Below, one piece after another: positions 5,544 through 12,278 of a stretch of DNA of 15,420 nucleotides. Within the stretch, counting starts at the first letter, position 1. Each line of letters opens with the position of its first letter. Both the position numbers and the translations under genes were made by a program. Under the pieces are notes generated by a model, which was given only the letters and a program-made list of their open reading frames with translations, searched no databases and was not told the origin of the DNA. This DNA comes from an uncultured Atopobium sp. GTDB lineage: Bacteria; Actinomycetota; Coriobacteriia; Coriobacteriales; Atopobiaceae. The DNA lies in assembly GCA_938041635.1 (NCBI GenBank), contig CALIAD010000089.1, forward strand, positions 1 through 15,420. The letters run 5' to 3'.

Positions 5544-6104
5544 ATGGCAGACGAGAAGTACACACCTCGCCTTAAAGAGCTTTACTACGCATCCGTGCGT
5601 GATGCTCTGAAGGAGAAATTTGGTTACACCAACGTTAACCAGATTCCTAAGTTTGAGAAGATTGTTGCCAACATGGGTGTTGGCGAGGCAGCTACAGACG
5701 CTAAGGCAATTGACGGCGCTGTAAACGACCTCCGTACCATTACTGGTCAGCAGCCACTCGTTACACACGCTCGCAAGTCTATCGCAACCTTTAAGCTTCG
5801 CCAGGGTATGCCAATCGGCGCTAAAGTTACCCTTCGTGGCGATCGTATGTGGGAGTTCCTGGATCGTCTGATCGCAGTTGCAATTCCTCGTATCCGCGAC
5901 TTCCGTGGTATCTCTGCTAAGAGCTTCGACGGCCGTGGTAACTTCTCCATGGGCGTAACCGAGCAGCTCATCTTCCCAGAGATTGACTTTGACAAGATGG
6001 ACCACACCCGTGGTATGGACATCACCATTGTCACCACTGCTAACACCAACGAGGAGGGTAAGGCACTTCTCGACGCCTTCCACTTCCCATTCAAGCAGGA
6101 CTAA
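5544..6104 (+). CDS. rplE: 50S ribosomal protein L5
   Basis: L5 binds 5S rRNA in the central protuberance and contacts P-site tRNA. The 186-residue product is slightly longer than the usual 179. It shows PRLKELYYASVRDALKEKF at the N-terminus, the family motif IPKFEKIVANMGVGEA (about residues 35-50), the KSIATFKLRQGMPIGAKVTLRG core and the C-terminal FPEIDFDKMDHTRGMDITIVTTA. The ATG follows AAGGAG at 5534-5539. It is isolated on both sides, by the terminator-bearing rplX gap and by the four-hairpin gap to rpsZ, which suggests separate control. In E. coli the L24-L5 junction is the S8 repressor site, but I could not match that site here. Confidence 0.98.
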   Translation: MADEKYTPRLKELYYASVRDALKEKFGYTNVNQIPKFEKIVANMGVGEAATDAKAIDGAVNDLRTITGQQPLVTHARKSIATFKLRQGMPIGAKVTLRGDRMWEFLDRLIAVAIPRIRDFRGISAKSFDGRGNFSMGVTEQLIFPEIDFDKMDHTRGMDITIVTTANTNEEGKALLDAFHFPFKQD

Positions 6105-6112
6105 CTTTTACC

Positions 6113-6207
6113 TGCGCTTAAATTAAGCGCATTCCTGTTGGCATCTTCGATGCCGGGTGACATAGTCACCAGCACTATTGTTTGAAGTCATCTTGGCGTT
6201 CGCCAAG
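6113..6207 (+). promoter_or_regulatory. Array of four perfect stem-loops between rplE and rpsZ
   Basis: Four perfect hairpins fill the 124-nt gap. They are TGCGCTT (6113-6119) with AAGCGCA (6125-6131), GGCATC (6140-6145) with GATGCC (6149-6154), GGTGAC (6156-6161) with GTCACC (6165-6170), and CTTGGC (6192-6197) with GCCAAG (6202-6207). The loops are 5, 3, 3 and 4 bases. The arm sequences differ from each other, so this is not a repeat array in the sequence sense. None has a T run. The rpsZ ribosome-binding site (AAGGAGG, 6218-6224) follows the last stem by about ten bases. Confidence 0.65.
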
Positions 6208-6228
6208 TTGCATTTTGAAGGAGGATTT

Positions 6229-6414
6229 GTGGCTAAGACTTCGATGATCGTCAAAGCCTCGCGTGAGCCGAAGTACTCTACGCGCACACAGAACCGTTGC
6301 CAGCGTTGTGGACGTCCCCACTCCGTTTACCGCAAGTTTGGTCTGTGCCGTGTGTGCTTCCGTGAGCTAGCGAGCAAGGGCGAGCTTCCTGGTGTCCGCA
6401 AGGCAAGCTGGTAG
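6229..6414 (+). CDS. rpsZ: 30S ribosomal protein S14, zinc-binding type
   Basis: S14 is a head protein near S3 and S10 that is needed late in small-subunit assembly. The product is 61 residues if translation starts at GTG 6229, which follows AAGGAGG at good spacing and gives the family start AKTSMIVKASREPKY. An in-frame ATG at 6178 would add 17 residues unlike the family and has no ribosome-binding site, so it was rejected. The zinc site is complete: Cys24, Cys27, Cys40 and Cys43 in two CxxC pairs, with the C-terminus LPGVRKASW. This is the short C+ form rather than the about 100-residue zinc-free form, which some bacteria carry as a second, zinc-starvation copy. Confidence 0.97.
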   Translation: MAKTSMIVKASREPKYSTRTQNRCQRCGRPHSVYRKFGLCRVCFRELASKGELPGVRKASW

Positions 6415-6426
6415 GACTCAGGGCTC

Positions 6427-6481
6427 TGGCGTCAAGGCATCTGCGCCACGGGTGTAGATGAACCAGACACGCAGTTTCATC
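6427..6481 (+). promoter_or_regulatory. Two stem-loops in the rpsZ-rpsH gap
   Basis: TGGCG (6427-6431) can pair with CGCCA (6444-6448), and GATGAA (6457-6462) with TTCATC (6476-6481). Both have long loops of about 12-13 bases, so they are weaker than those in neighbouring gaps. The 89-nt spacing is long for this gene pair, and the rpsH ribosome-binding site (AAGGAG, 6489-6494) lies just downstream. Confidence 0.35.
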
Positions 6482-6503
6482 ATTAACGAAGGAGAAGGAT
6501 CAA

Positions 6504-6902
6504 ATGAAAATTACCGATCCCATTTCAGACATGCTGACGCGTATTCGTAACGCAAACTCAGCTGGCAAGGATTCCGTATCCATGCCATCGAGCAAGGTGC
6601 TCGTTGAGATTGCTCGCGTCATCACCGAAGAGGGCTATGTCGAGGGTTACACCGTTGAGGATACTAAGCCTCAGAAGACTCTTCACATCACCCTTAAGTA
6701 TGGTAAGAAGCGCGCTAAGGTTATCCGCGGCATTCGTCGTATTTCCAAGCCTGGTCTGCGCATTTACTCCACCGCTGAGAAGCTTCCACGCGTTCTTGGT
6801 GGTCTTGGTACTGCAGTGGTTTCCACTTCTAAGGGCATGATGTGCGACCGCGACGCTCGTAAGAACGGCGTTGGCGGCGAGGTCATCGCTTACGTTTGGT
6901 AA
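6504..6902 (+). CDS. rpsH: 30S ribosomal protein S8
   Basis: S8 binds the central domain of 16S rRNA and organises the platform. In E. coli it is the translational repressor of the spc operon. The 132-residue product opens with the standard ITDPISDMLTRIRNAN, has the middle KYGKKRAKVIRGIRRISKPGLR (two adjacent pieces, about residues 65-86) and ends in the near-invariant GVGGEVIAYVW. The ATG follows AAGGAG. It has its own structured upstream gap, and rplF follows after 27 nt. Confidence 0.99.
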   Translation: MKITDPISDMLTRIRNANSAGKDSVSMPSSKVLVEIARVITEEGYVEGYTVEDTKPQKTLHITLKYGKKRAKVIRGIRRISKPGLRIYSTAEKLPRVLGGLGTAVVSTSKGMMCDRDARKNGVGGEVIAYVW

Positions 6903-6929
6903 ATCTGACAGGAATGAAAGGAGACAGCC

Positions 6930-7466
6930 GTGTCTCGTATTGGTAAGAAGCCTGTCCAGATTCCTGCTGGAGTCACTGTGACAGTTGATAACACCACCGT
7001 TACCGTTAAGGGTTCTAAGGGCGAGCTGACTCGTACTTTCTCTGAGCTGGTTGCTATCGCTCAGGAGGGCGAGGAGATTCTTGTTACTCGCGTTGACGAG
7101 TCCACTGAGTCCAATGCTCAGCAGGGTCTTGTCCGTACCCTTATCCACAACATGGTTGTTGGTGTCTCTGAGGGCTTCGAGAAGAAGCTCGAGCTCACCG
7201 GCGTTGGTTACCGTGTAGCACTTAAGGGCAAGGATCTTGACCTTTCCCTTGGTTATTCTCACCCAGTTCTCTATGTTGCACCTGAGGGCATTAGCTTTGA
7301 GGTACCTGATAACACTCACCTTACTGTTAAGGGTATTTCTAAGGAGAAGGTCGGCCAGGTTGCAGCTGAGATTCGTATGAAGCGTCCACCAGAGCCTTAC
7401 AAGGGCAAGGGCATTCACTACGAAGGTGAGCACATCCGCAGGAAGCTCGGTAAGGCTGCTAAGTAA
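6930..7466 (+). CDS. rplF: 50S ribosomal protein L6
   Basis: L6 lies near the factor-binding stalk base and the sarcin-ricin loop. The 178-residue product starts at GTG 6930, with AAAGGAG just upstream, giving the family start SRIGKKPVQIPAGVTV. It has the tandem alpha/beta repeat expected of L6: the first half to about residue 80, and the second with FEKKLELTGVGYRV and GYSHPVLY. It closes with the diagnostic PPEPYKGKGI followed by EGEHIRRKLGKAAK. GTG rather than ATG is one of several non-ATG starts in this cluster. Confidence 0.98.
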   Translation: MSRIGKKPVQIPAGVTVTVDNTTVTVKGSKGELTRTFSELVAIAQEGEEILVTRVDESTESNAQQGLVRTLIHNMVVGVSEGFEKKLELTGVGYRVALKGKDLDLSLGYSHPVLYVAPEGISFEVPDNTHLTVKGISKEKVGQVAAEIRMKRPPEPYKGKGIHYEGEHIRRKLGKAAK

Positions 7467-7476
7467 AGCAACCCTA

Positions 7477-7514
7477 CTTTTAGGCTAAAAGACCATCACC
7501 CCGTTAGGTGATGG
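7477..7514 (+). promoter_or_regulatory. Two adjacent stem-loops upstream of rplR
   Basis: CTTTTA (7477-7482) pairs with TAAAAG (7486-7491) around GGC. Immediately after it, CCATCACC (7493-7500) pairs perfectly with GGTGATGG (7507-7514) around six bases. The second stem is stable and has no T run. The rplR ribosome-binding site (AAGGAG, 7525-7530) begins about ten bases later, leaving it accessible. Confidence 0.55.
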
Positions 7515-7534
7515 CATGTCTCTAAGGAGAAGGA

Positions 7535-7903
7535 ATGAACAAGCAGCAGGCGAAAAAGGCGGGTCTTGAACGCCGCAAGCGCCGCGTACGTGCCAAGGTC
7601 TTTGGTACACCTGAGCGTCCGCGTCTTGCAGTTCACCGCACAAACGCAAACATTTATGCACAGCTTATTGACGACGCTTCTGGAAGAACTCTCTGCTCTG
7701 CCTCTACGCTTGACCCAGAGTTCCGTTCTACTGGCAAGGTTGGCTCCAACAAGGAGGCAGCTGAGTTCGTAGGTGAGCTTATCGGTAAGCGCGCTGCCGA
7801 GAAGAACGTCACTGAGGTCACTTTTGACCGTGGTGGCCGTCTCTATCACGGCCGCGTCAAGGCTTTGGCAGATGGCGCCCGCAACGCGGGCCTGAAGTTC
7901 TAG
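7535..7903 (+). CDS. rplR: 50S ribosomal protein L18
   Basis: L18 binds 5S rRNA together with L5 and anchors it in the central protuberance. The 122-residue product has the basic N-terminus (KAGLERRKRRVRAKVFGT), the family strand PRLAVHRTNANIYAQLIDD (about residues 28-46), and the C-terminal FDRGGRLYHGRVKALADGAR followed by NAGLKF. The ATG at 7535 has AAGGAG upstream. rpsE begins ten bases after the TAG, with TAGGAGG spanning that stop codon as its ribosome-binding site. Confidence 0.98.
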   Translation: MNKQQAKKAGLERRKRRVRAKVFGTPERPRLAVHRTNANIYAQLIDDASGRTLCSASTLDPEFRSTGKVGSNKEAAEFVGELIGKRAAEKNVTEVTFDRGGRLYHGRVKALADGARNAGLKF

Positions 7904-7912
7904 GAGGATTCA

Positions 7913-8434
7913 ATGGCACGTGATCGTAAGCGCCAGCAGGATACGGATCTTCAGGAGCGCGTCGTTTATATTCACCGCGTTTCCAAGACCGTCAAGGGTG
8001 GCCGCCGTATGTCACTCGTTGCTCTGGTAGTCGTTGGCGACGGTAAGGGTAACGTTGGTATTGGCCAGGGTCGTTCCGCTGAGGTACCTCTGGCAATTCA
8101 GAAGGGCGTCGAGGACGCAAAGAGGAACATGTTCAAGGTCCCACTGACCGAGACTGGTTCCGTACCACACGCAGTCACTGGTCACTACGGTGCAGGTTCT
8201 GTTCTTATTAAGCCTGCATTCGAGGGTACTGGTGTTATTGCTGGCGGTCCTATTCGTCCACTCTTCGAGCTTGCAGGTATTACCAATGTACTTTCTAAGT
8301 CCCTTGGTACCGACAACGCTCTGAACATGATTAAGGCAGCAGCTGAGGGTCTGAAGGAGCTTTCCAGCCCAGAAGAAGCAGCTGAGCGTCGTGGCCTAAC
8401 CGTCGGCGATATGTTCGTCGGAAAGGAGAACTAA
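7913..8434 (+). CDS. rpsE: 30S ribosomal protein S5
   Basis: S5 is at the mRNA entry site and the S4-S5 interface that governs decoding accuracy. Family mutations can cause spectinomycin resistance or ribosomal ambiguity. The 173-residue product shows the double-stranded RNA-binding N-terminal half with KTVKGGRRMSLVALVVVGD (about residues 26-44), GNVGIGQGRSAEVPLAIQKG and then the C-terminal half with GHYGAGSVLIKPA, GTGVIAGGPIRPLFELAGI and NALNMIKAAAEGL. rpmD follows two bases after the stop, in the normal S5-L30-L15 order. Confidence 0.99.
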   Translation: MARDRKRQQDTDLQERVVYIHRVSKTVKGGRRMSLVALVVVGDGKGNVGIGQGRSAEVPLAIQKGVEDAKRNMFKVPLTETGSVPHAVTGHYGAGSVLIKPAFEGTGVIAGGPIRPLFELAGITNVLSKSLGTDNALNMIKAAAEGLKELSSPEEAAERRGLTVGDMFVGKEN

Positions 8435-8436
8435 CG

Positions 8437-8622
8437 ATGGCTAAGAACCTTAGCATCAAGCTTGTCCGTGGCGCTGTCGCAGGCGTCAAGAAGGACCAGA
8501 CTGCTACGGTGAAGGCCCTCGGCCTCCACAAGATCGGCGATACCGTCGAGCAGCCTGACAACCCAAGCATTCGTGGAATGATCTTCAAGGTTAAGCACCT
8601 TGTCGAGGTTGAAGAGAACTAG
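8437..8622 (+). CDS. rpmD: 50S ribosomal protein L30
   Basis: L30 is a small large-subunit protein missing from some lineages, so its presence here is mildly informative. The 61-residue product fits the bacterial family (about 60): LSIKLVRGAVAGVKKDQTATVKALGL split over residues 4-29, then KIGDTVEQPDNPSIRGMI and FKVKHLVEVEE. The ATG is two bases after rpsE. The ribosome-binding site AAAGGAG lies in the last rpsE codons, which suggests coupled translation. rplO follows after 11 nt. Confidence 0.98.
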   Translation: MAKNLSIKLVRGAVAGVKKDQTATVKALGLHKIGDTVEQPDNPSIRGMIFKVKHLVEVEEN

Positions 8623-8633
8623 AGGTAGTAATA

Positions 8634-9080
8634 ATGCAGCTCAATGATCTTCGCCCCGCAGTGGGTTCGCGCAAAAATCGTAAGCGCGTAGGTCGCGGTA
8701 ATTCTTCAGGCAATGGTACTTTTGCCGGCCGCGGTATGAATGGTCAGCTCTCCCGCTCTGGTGGCGGTAAGGGCGCTGGCTTCGAGGGTGGACAGCAGCC
8801 ACTGGCTATGCGTCTTCCTAAGCTTCCTGGTTTCACTAACCACAACCGTGTCGAGTACGCTCCAGTTAACGTTGCTCGTCTGAATGCACTCTTTGCAGAC
8901 GGCGAGACCGTAGACGCAGAGGCTCTGGTTGCTAAGGGAGTTATCAAGTACAACTTCATCCCAGTCAAGGTCCTGGGTGACGGCGAGCTTTCTAAGAAGC
9001 TTACTGTTAAGGTCGACAAGGTTTCCGCCTCCGCAAAGGCTAAGATCGAGGCGGCCGGTGGAAAGGTTGAGGCCGAGTAG
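8634..9080 (+). CDS. rplO: 50S ribosomal protein L15
   Basis: L15 is a late-assembly large-subunit protein that contacts several 23S domains. The 148-residue product begins MQLNDLRPAVGSRKNRKRVG and has the Gly/Arg-rich extended N-terminal region (GRGNSSGNGTFAGRG, then SRSGGGKGAGFEGGQQPL, about residues 21-60) that threads into rRNA. The globular C-terminal half contains VKVLGDGELSKKLTVKV. GAGG upstream of the ATG is the ribosome-binding site. The TAG shares its last base with the GTG start of secY. Confidence 0.98.
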   Translation: MQLNDLRPAVGSRKNRKRVGRGNSSGNGTFAGRGMNGQLSRSGGGKGAGFEGGQQPLAMRLPKLPGFTNHNRVEYAPVNVARLNALFADGETVDAEALVAKGVIKYNFIPVKVLGDGELSKKLTVKVDKVSASAKAKIEAAGGKVEAE

Positions 9081-10360
9081 TGAGTAAAGGAATCGCCAAC
9101 GCATTTCGTGTTCCGGAACTAAGGGGAAAGATTCTCCTTACGGTACTGATTCTTCTTCTGTACCGTTTTGGTGCATATCTTCCTGTGCCCGGTGCTCCAT
9201 TCCAGCAGATGCTTTCTGTTTATCAGAACGGTCTTTCTCAGAATGGCGCAATGGCCGTGCTTAACCTATTTTCGGGTGGCGCTCTTTCTCGCATGTCTGT
9301 TTTCAGTCTGGGCATCATGCCTTACATTACGGCTCAGATCATCTTCCAGATGATGCAGTCCGTTATTCCATCTCTTGGCGAGCTTGCTAAAGATGGTGAG
9401 AGCGGCCAGCGTAAGATTACGCAGTACACGCGTTATCTTACGGTTGGCTTGGCTCTGCTCAATGCAGTTGGTTACCTGTTCTTGTTTAAGAGCTATGGTG
9501 TATCTTTTGCATCTATGGAGGGCGTGCCTGAGGCACTTGAAAACTTCCTGGTAGTCTTTACCATGCTAGTTGGTGCCATCATTATTATGTGGCTCGGTGA
9601 GGTTATTACTCAGCAGGGTGTTGGCAACGGAATGAGTCTTATCATCTTTGCAAACATCATGGCTGGACTTCCAAAAGCCCTTATTTCTTCAGTAACTACT
9701 CGCGGAAATATTATTCTTACCGTTGTTACTGTTGTGGTTATGCTCGCTATTATTCCGCTCATTGTTTACATTGAGCGTGGTCAGCGTCGTATTCCTATCA
9801 ACTATGCCAAGCGCGTTGTTGGTCGTCGTATGATGGGTGGTCAGTCAACGTACCTTCCAATTAAGGTAAACACTGCAGGCGTTGTACCAATCATCTTTGC
9901 ATCTGCAATCCTGTACCTTCCTGCTCAGGTTGCTGTGTTCTTCCCAGGAGTAGAGTGGATTCAAAATCTTGCTACTTCACTTTCTTCTGGATGGGTTAAC
10001 TGGGTTCTCTCAGTTATGTTCATTGTCTTCTTTGCATACTTCTACACCTCAATGGTGTTCAATCCAGAGGAGACAGCAGACCAGCTTAAGAAGCAGGGTG
10101 GCTTTATCCCTGGTGTTCGTCCAGGAACTGCTACATCAACGTACATCAAGACTGTTATTGACAGAGTCACCCTCCCCGGTGCTATCTTTATGGCAGTTCT
10201 TGCAATCGTCCCAACCATTATTTTCTGGTTCACGGGAGATTCGTTGATACAGGCGTTTGGTGGAACTTCCGTCCTGATTATGGTCGGTGTTGCAATGGAT
10301 ACACTCTCTTCCATTGAGTCCCACCTTAAGATGCACAACTATGAGGGCTTCTTTAAGTAG
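9080..10360 (+). CDS. secY: Preprotein translocase channel subunit SecY
   Basis: SecY forms the protein-conducting channel in the cytoplasmic membrane with SecE and SecG and works with SecA or the ribosome. The 426-residue product has ten hydrophobic segments, at about residues 17-37, 70-92, 117-137, 152-174, 180-199, 209-231, 265-285, 307-327, 367-387 and 393-411. The plug region (LNLFSGGALSRMSVFSLGIMP, split about 61-81) precedes the second segment. The cytoplasmic loops with IERGQRRIPINYAKR (about 232-246) and FIPGVRPGTATSTY are those that dock SecA and ribosomes. Translation starts at GTG overlapping the rplO stop, with GAAAGG and GAGG in the rplO tail upstream. A terminator-like hairpin follows. 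Confidence 0.99.
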   Translation: MSKGIANAFRVPELRGKILLTVLILLLYRFGAYLPVPGAPFQQMLSVYQNGLSQNGAMAVLNLFSGGALSRMSVFSLGIMPYITAQIIFQMMQSVIPSLGELAKDGESGQRKITQYTRYLTVGLALLNAVGYLFLFKSYGVSFASMEGVPEALENFLVVFTMLVGAIIIMWLGEVITQQGVGNGMSLIIFANIMAGLPKALISSVTTRGNIILTVVTVVVMLAIIPLIVYIERGQRRIPINYAKRVVGRRMMGGQSTYLPIKVNTAGVVPIIFASAILYLPAQVAVFFPGVEWIQNLATSLSSGWVNWVLSVMFIVFFAYFYTSMVFNPEETADQLKKQGGFIPGVRPGTATSTYIKTVIDRVTLPGAIFMAVLAIVPTIIFWFTGDSLIQAFGGTSVLIMVGVAMDTLSSIESHLKMHNYEGFFK

Positions 10361-10377
10361 TTCTTAGTAAGTAGCAT

Positions 10378-10410
10378 AAAGGGGCCTGGAAACAGGCCTC
10401 TTTTATTATT
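10378..10410 (+). terminator. Intrinsic terminator or attenuator between secY and adk
   Basis: AAAGGGGCCTG (10378-10388) pairs with CAGGCCTCTTT (10393-10403), 11 pairs with one G-U, around a GAAA tetraloop, and is followed by TTATTATTT. It has the form of a rho-independent terminator, though the T run is broken by A residues, so partial readthrough into adk is plausible. It would set expression of adk and map below that of the ribosomal genes. Confidence 0.75.
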
Positions 10411-10427
10411 TGAAAGGAAGGCGAAGC

Positions 10428-11054
10428 ATGAACATTGTTCTTCTCGGCGCACCTGGCGCTGGCAAGGGTACACAGGCTCAGAAGCTCGTTGCAGAGTATG
10501 GACTTGCTCACATCTCAACCGGTGACCTTCTTCGTGCTGCTGTTAAAGCTCAGTCTGAGCTTGGCATTAAGGCTAAAGAGTATATGGATGCTGGTCAGCT
10601 TGTTCCAGATCAGCTTGTCATTGACCTGGTAAAAGAGCGTCTTTCTGCAGATGACGCAAAAGCAGGCTTCATTCTTGACGGCTTCCCACGCAACACCGCC
10701 CAGGCAGTAACTCTTGATTCTGAGCTTCAGAACATGGGTCTCAAGCTTGATGCAGCGCTGCTTGTTGCTGTTGAGCCAGAGGTTATTGTTGAGCGTCTTT
10801 CTTCTCGTCGCACCTGCAAAGAGTGTGGTTACACTGCACCAGCTGGTACAGAGACTTGCCCAAATTGCTCTGGTGAGATGTATCAGCGTGATGACGATAA
10901 GCCAGAGACTATTCGTAAGCGTCTTGATGTGTACGAGAACCAGACTTCTCCTTTGATTGAGTACTACAAAGGACATGGAATTCTGAAGGAGGTCAACGGA
11001 GATCGTCCTGTTGACGAGGTATTCGCCGACGTAAAGACACTCCTCGCACTATGA
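10428..11054 (+). CDS. adk: Adenylate kinase, zinc-LID type with a short LID loop
   Basis: Adk interconverts ATP + AMP and 2 ADP in the cytoplasm. The start is ATG 10428, preceded by AAAGGAAGG. An in-frame TTG at 10410 lies in the terminator tail and adds residues not seen in the family. The 208-residue product has the P-loop GAPGAGKG (7-14), the AMP-site STGDLLR (30-36), GFPR (85-88) and the Arg-rich LID ends (RRTC at 127-130, YQRDDD at 152-157, RKRL at 163-166). The LID zinc site is Cys130, Cys133, Cys144, Cys147. Ten residues separate the two pairs, whereas the common Gram-positive form has about sixteen, which accounts for most of the shorter length. The stop overlaps map as ATGA. Confidence 0.98.
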   Translation: MNIVLLGAPGAGKGTQAQKLVAEYGLAHISTGDLLRAAVKAQSELGIKAKEYMDAGQLVPDQLVIDLVKERLSADDAKAGFILDGFPRNTAQAVTLDSELQNMGLKLDAALLVAVEPEVIVERLSSRRTCKECGYTAPAGTETCPNCSGEMYQRDDDKPETIRKRLDVYENQTSPLIEYYKGHGILKEVNGDRPVDEVFADVKTLLAL

Positions 11055-11839
11055 TTACGATAAAAACACCTGAACAAATCGAGGCAATGAAGGTGTCGGG
11101 CGCCCTTTCTAAGGCAGCCCTTCGTCGTGCTGGATCCATGATTAGACCTGGTGTTTCAACGCTCGAGATTGACCGCGCTGTTGAAGCTTTTATTAGACTT
11201 CATGGCGGAACCCCTACCTTTAAAGGCTACGGTGGATTCCCTGGATCTGTTTGCTCTTCTATTAACGAGCAGATTGTTCACGGTATTCCATCAGCTAACG
11301 TCATTTTGCAAGATGGCGATATTCTGACCATTGACACGGGTGCTACCGTTAACGGTTGGGCAGGAGATAACGCTTGGACGTTCTACTGCGGAACAGTTGA
11401 CGAGAAAACCCAGGCACTTTGTGAGGTTACGCGTGACTGCCTTAAGGCAGGTATTGCAGCTGCAGTTCCTGGTGCTCGCCTTGGCGATGTTGGACATGCA
11501 GTTCAGAAGCTTGCTGAGGATAACGGCTATGGCGTTATTCGTGATTTTGTTGGACATGGTATTGGTCGCAATCTTCACGAGGACCCAGAGGTCAGAAACT
11601 ATGGTCGTGCAGGTAACGGTATTGTTCTTCGTGAGGGAATGGTAATTGCAATTGAGCCTATGATTGCTATGGGTACCTACGATTGCACTGTTCTTGAAAA
11701 TGGTTGGACCGTTGTTACCGATGATGGCCTGCCATCAGCACATTATGAGAACACGGTTGCTATTACTGCCGATGGTCCCGTTATCGTTTCAGAAGATGAA
11801 GTTGGTCCATGGTGCGAGATGCAAGGCGGTCTTGAGTAA
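11051..11839 (+). CDS. map: Type I methionine aminopeptidase
   Basis: Map removes the initiator methionine from nascent proteins. The 262-residue product has the pita-bread fold signatures and a full two-metal site: Asp95, Asp106, His169, Glu202 and Glu233, with the substrate-site His77 in NEQIVHGIP and His176 in IGRNLHE. It shows VCSSINE where the family consensus is C(T/S)S(V/I)NE. The C-terminus extends about 25 residues beyond the last metal ligand and ends in CEMQGGLE. It lacks the N-terminal SH3-binding zinc extension of type Ic enzymes. The ATG overlaps the adk TGA by four bases, so the two are translationally coupled. Confidence 0.98.
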   Translation: MITIKTPEQIEAMKVSGALSKAALRRAGSMIRPGVSTLEIDRAVEAFIRLHGGTPTFKGYGGFPGSVCSSINEQIVHGIPSANVILQDGDILTIDTGATVNGWAGDNAWTFYCGTVDEKTQALCEVTRDCLKAGIAAAVPGARLGDVGHAVQKLAEDNGYGVIRDFVGHGIGRNLHEDPEVRNYGRAGNGIVLREGMVIAIEPMIAMGTYDCTVLENGWTVVTDDGLPSAHYENTVAITADGPVIVSEDEVGPWCEMQGGLE

Positions 11840-11888
11840 CACACACATTGTTCTTCTCGCTATCTAATTGTGTTGAAAAAATAAGTGA

Positions 11889-11917
11889 TAGACGAGTGGC
11901 ACATTTTTATGTATTAT
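11889..11917 (+). promoter_or_regulatory. Probable sigma-70-type promoter for infA
   Basis: TAGACG (11889-11894) and TATTAT (11912-11917) match the -35 and -10 consensus at 4/6 and 5/6 positions with a 17-base spacer. Transcription would start about 11924, some 30 bases before the infA TTG. The 113-nt map-infA gap has no strong terminator. A second -35-like TTGAAA at 11873-11878 has no -10 at the right distance. Confidence 0.55.
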
Positions 11918-11952
11918 TGATAACCGCTGTCGATGTGTCGAGAGGATGAAAG

Positions 11953-12171
11953 TTGGCTAAACAAGACGCGATTGAGCTTGAAGGCAAGGTACTAGAACCC
12001 CTGCCAAACGCTATGTTTAACGTTGAGTTAGAGAACGGCAAGACCATCCTTTGCACCATCTCAGGTAAGATTCGAATGAACTATATTCGAATTCTCCCTG
12101 GTGACAAGGTTGTAGTAGAGATTTCTCCTTACGATCTTACCAGGGGTCGCATTACCTACCGTTATAAGTAA
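11953..12171 (+). CDS. infA: Translation initiation factor IF-1
   Basis: IF-1 occupies the A site of the small subunit during initiation and supports IF-2 and IF-3. The 72-residue product is a single OB fold of exactly the usual length: AKQDAIELEGKVLEPLPNA, then FNVELENGKTILCTISGKIR, then GDKVVVEISPYDLTRGRI ending in TYRYK. The start is TTG 11953, fixed by the family N-terminus (AKQD) and by AGAGGA (11941-11946) at correct spacing. No in-frame ATG gives the known start. It stands alone between two gaps longer than 100 nt, with a promoter candidate upstream, so it may be transcribed partly on its own. Confidence 0.98.
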   Translation: MAKQDAIELEGKVLEPLPNAMFNVELENGKTILCTISGKIRMNYIRILPGDKVVVEISPYDLTRGRITYRYK

Positions 12172-12181
12172 GTAATGCAAA

Positions 12182-12278
12182 AGCCTTGTGTTATGCATGA
12201 GGCTATCTGTGTCTTTGTGCACGTCGCAAGGGCACATGTACGTAAGTACAGTCGGTATTTCACGCCAGCGGCTGGGCG
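12182..12278 (+). promoter_or_regulatory. Four consecutive stem-loops in the infA-rpmJ gap
   Basis: AGCCTTGTG (12182-12190) pairs with CATGAGGCT (12196-12204) with two G-U pairs. TGTGTCTTTGTG (12208-12219) pairs with CGCAAGGGCACA (12225-12236), twelve pairs including three G-U. TGTAC (12237-12241) pairs with GTACA (12246-12250) around a GTAA (GNRA) loop. CGCCAG (12263-12268) pairs with CTGGGCG (12272-12278) with one bulged G. The second and third stems abut directly and could stack. There is no T run. G-U pairs in the longer stem show that the RNA strand is this one, since the complementary strand would have A-C mismatches at those positions. Confidence 0.6.

Noticed and set aside
5422..5610. 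Plus-strand open frame of 62 codons starting in the rplX-rplE gap and running into rplE
   Set aside because: It overlaps the rplE start in another frame, lacks a ribosome-binding site and has no recognisable features.
6178..6228. Upstream ATG extension of rpsZ
   Set aside because: The added residues are unlike S14, there is no ribosome-binding site before 6178, and the extension would cover the fourth hairpin. GTG 6229 has an ideal site.
6105..6228. CRISPR-like or tandem repeat reading of the hairpin array
   Set aside because: The four stems share no sequence and have no regular spacing; only the pairing recurs.
6558..7433. Minus-strand open frame of 291 codons across rpsH and rplF
   Set aside because: Antisense shadow of two certain genes, with no ribosome-binding site or recognisable domain; the Leu/Ser/Asn-rich product is typical of such shadows.
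10410..10427. TTG start six codons upstream of the adk ATG
   Set aside because: It falls in the terminator tail and lacks a ribosome-binding site. The ATG at 10428 gives the conserved N-terminus right before the P-loop.
11838..11876. AACACA/TGTGTT pairing after map as a terminator
   Set aside because: Only six pairs across a loop of about 25 bases, followed by A residues rather than T residues.
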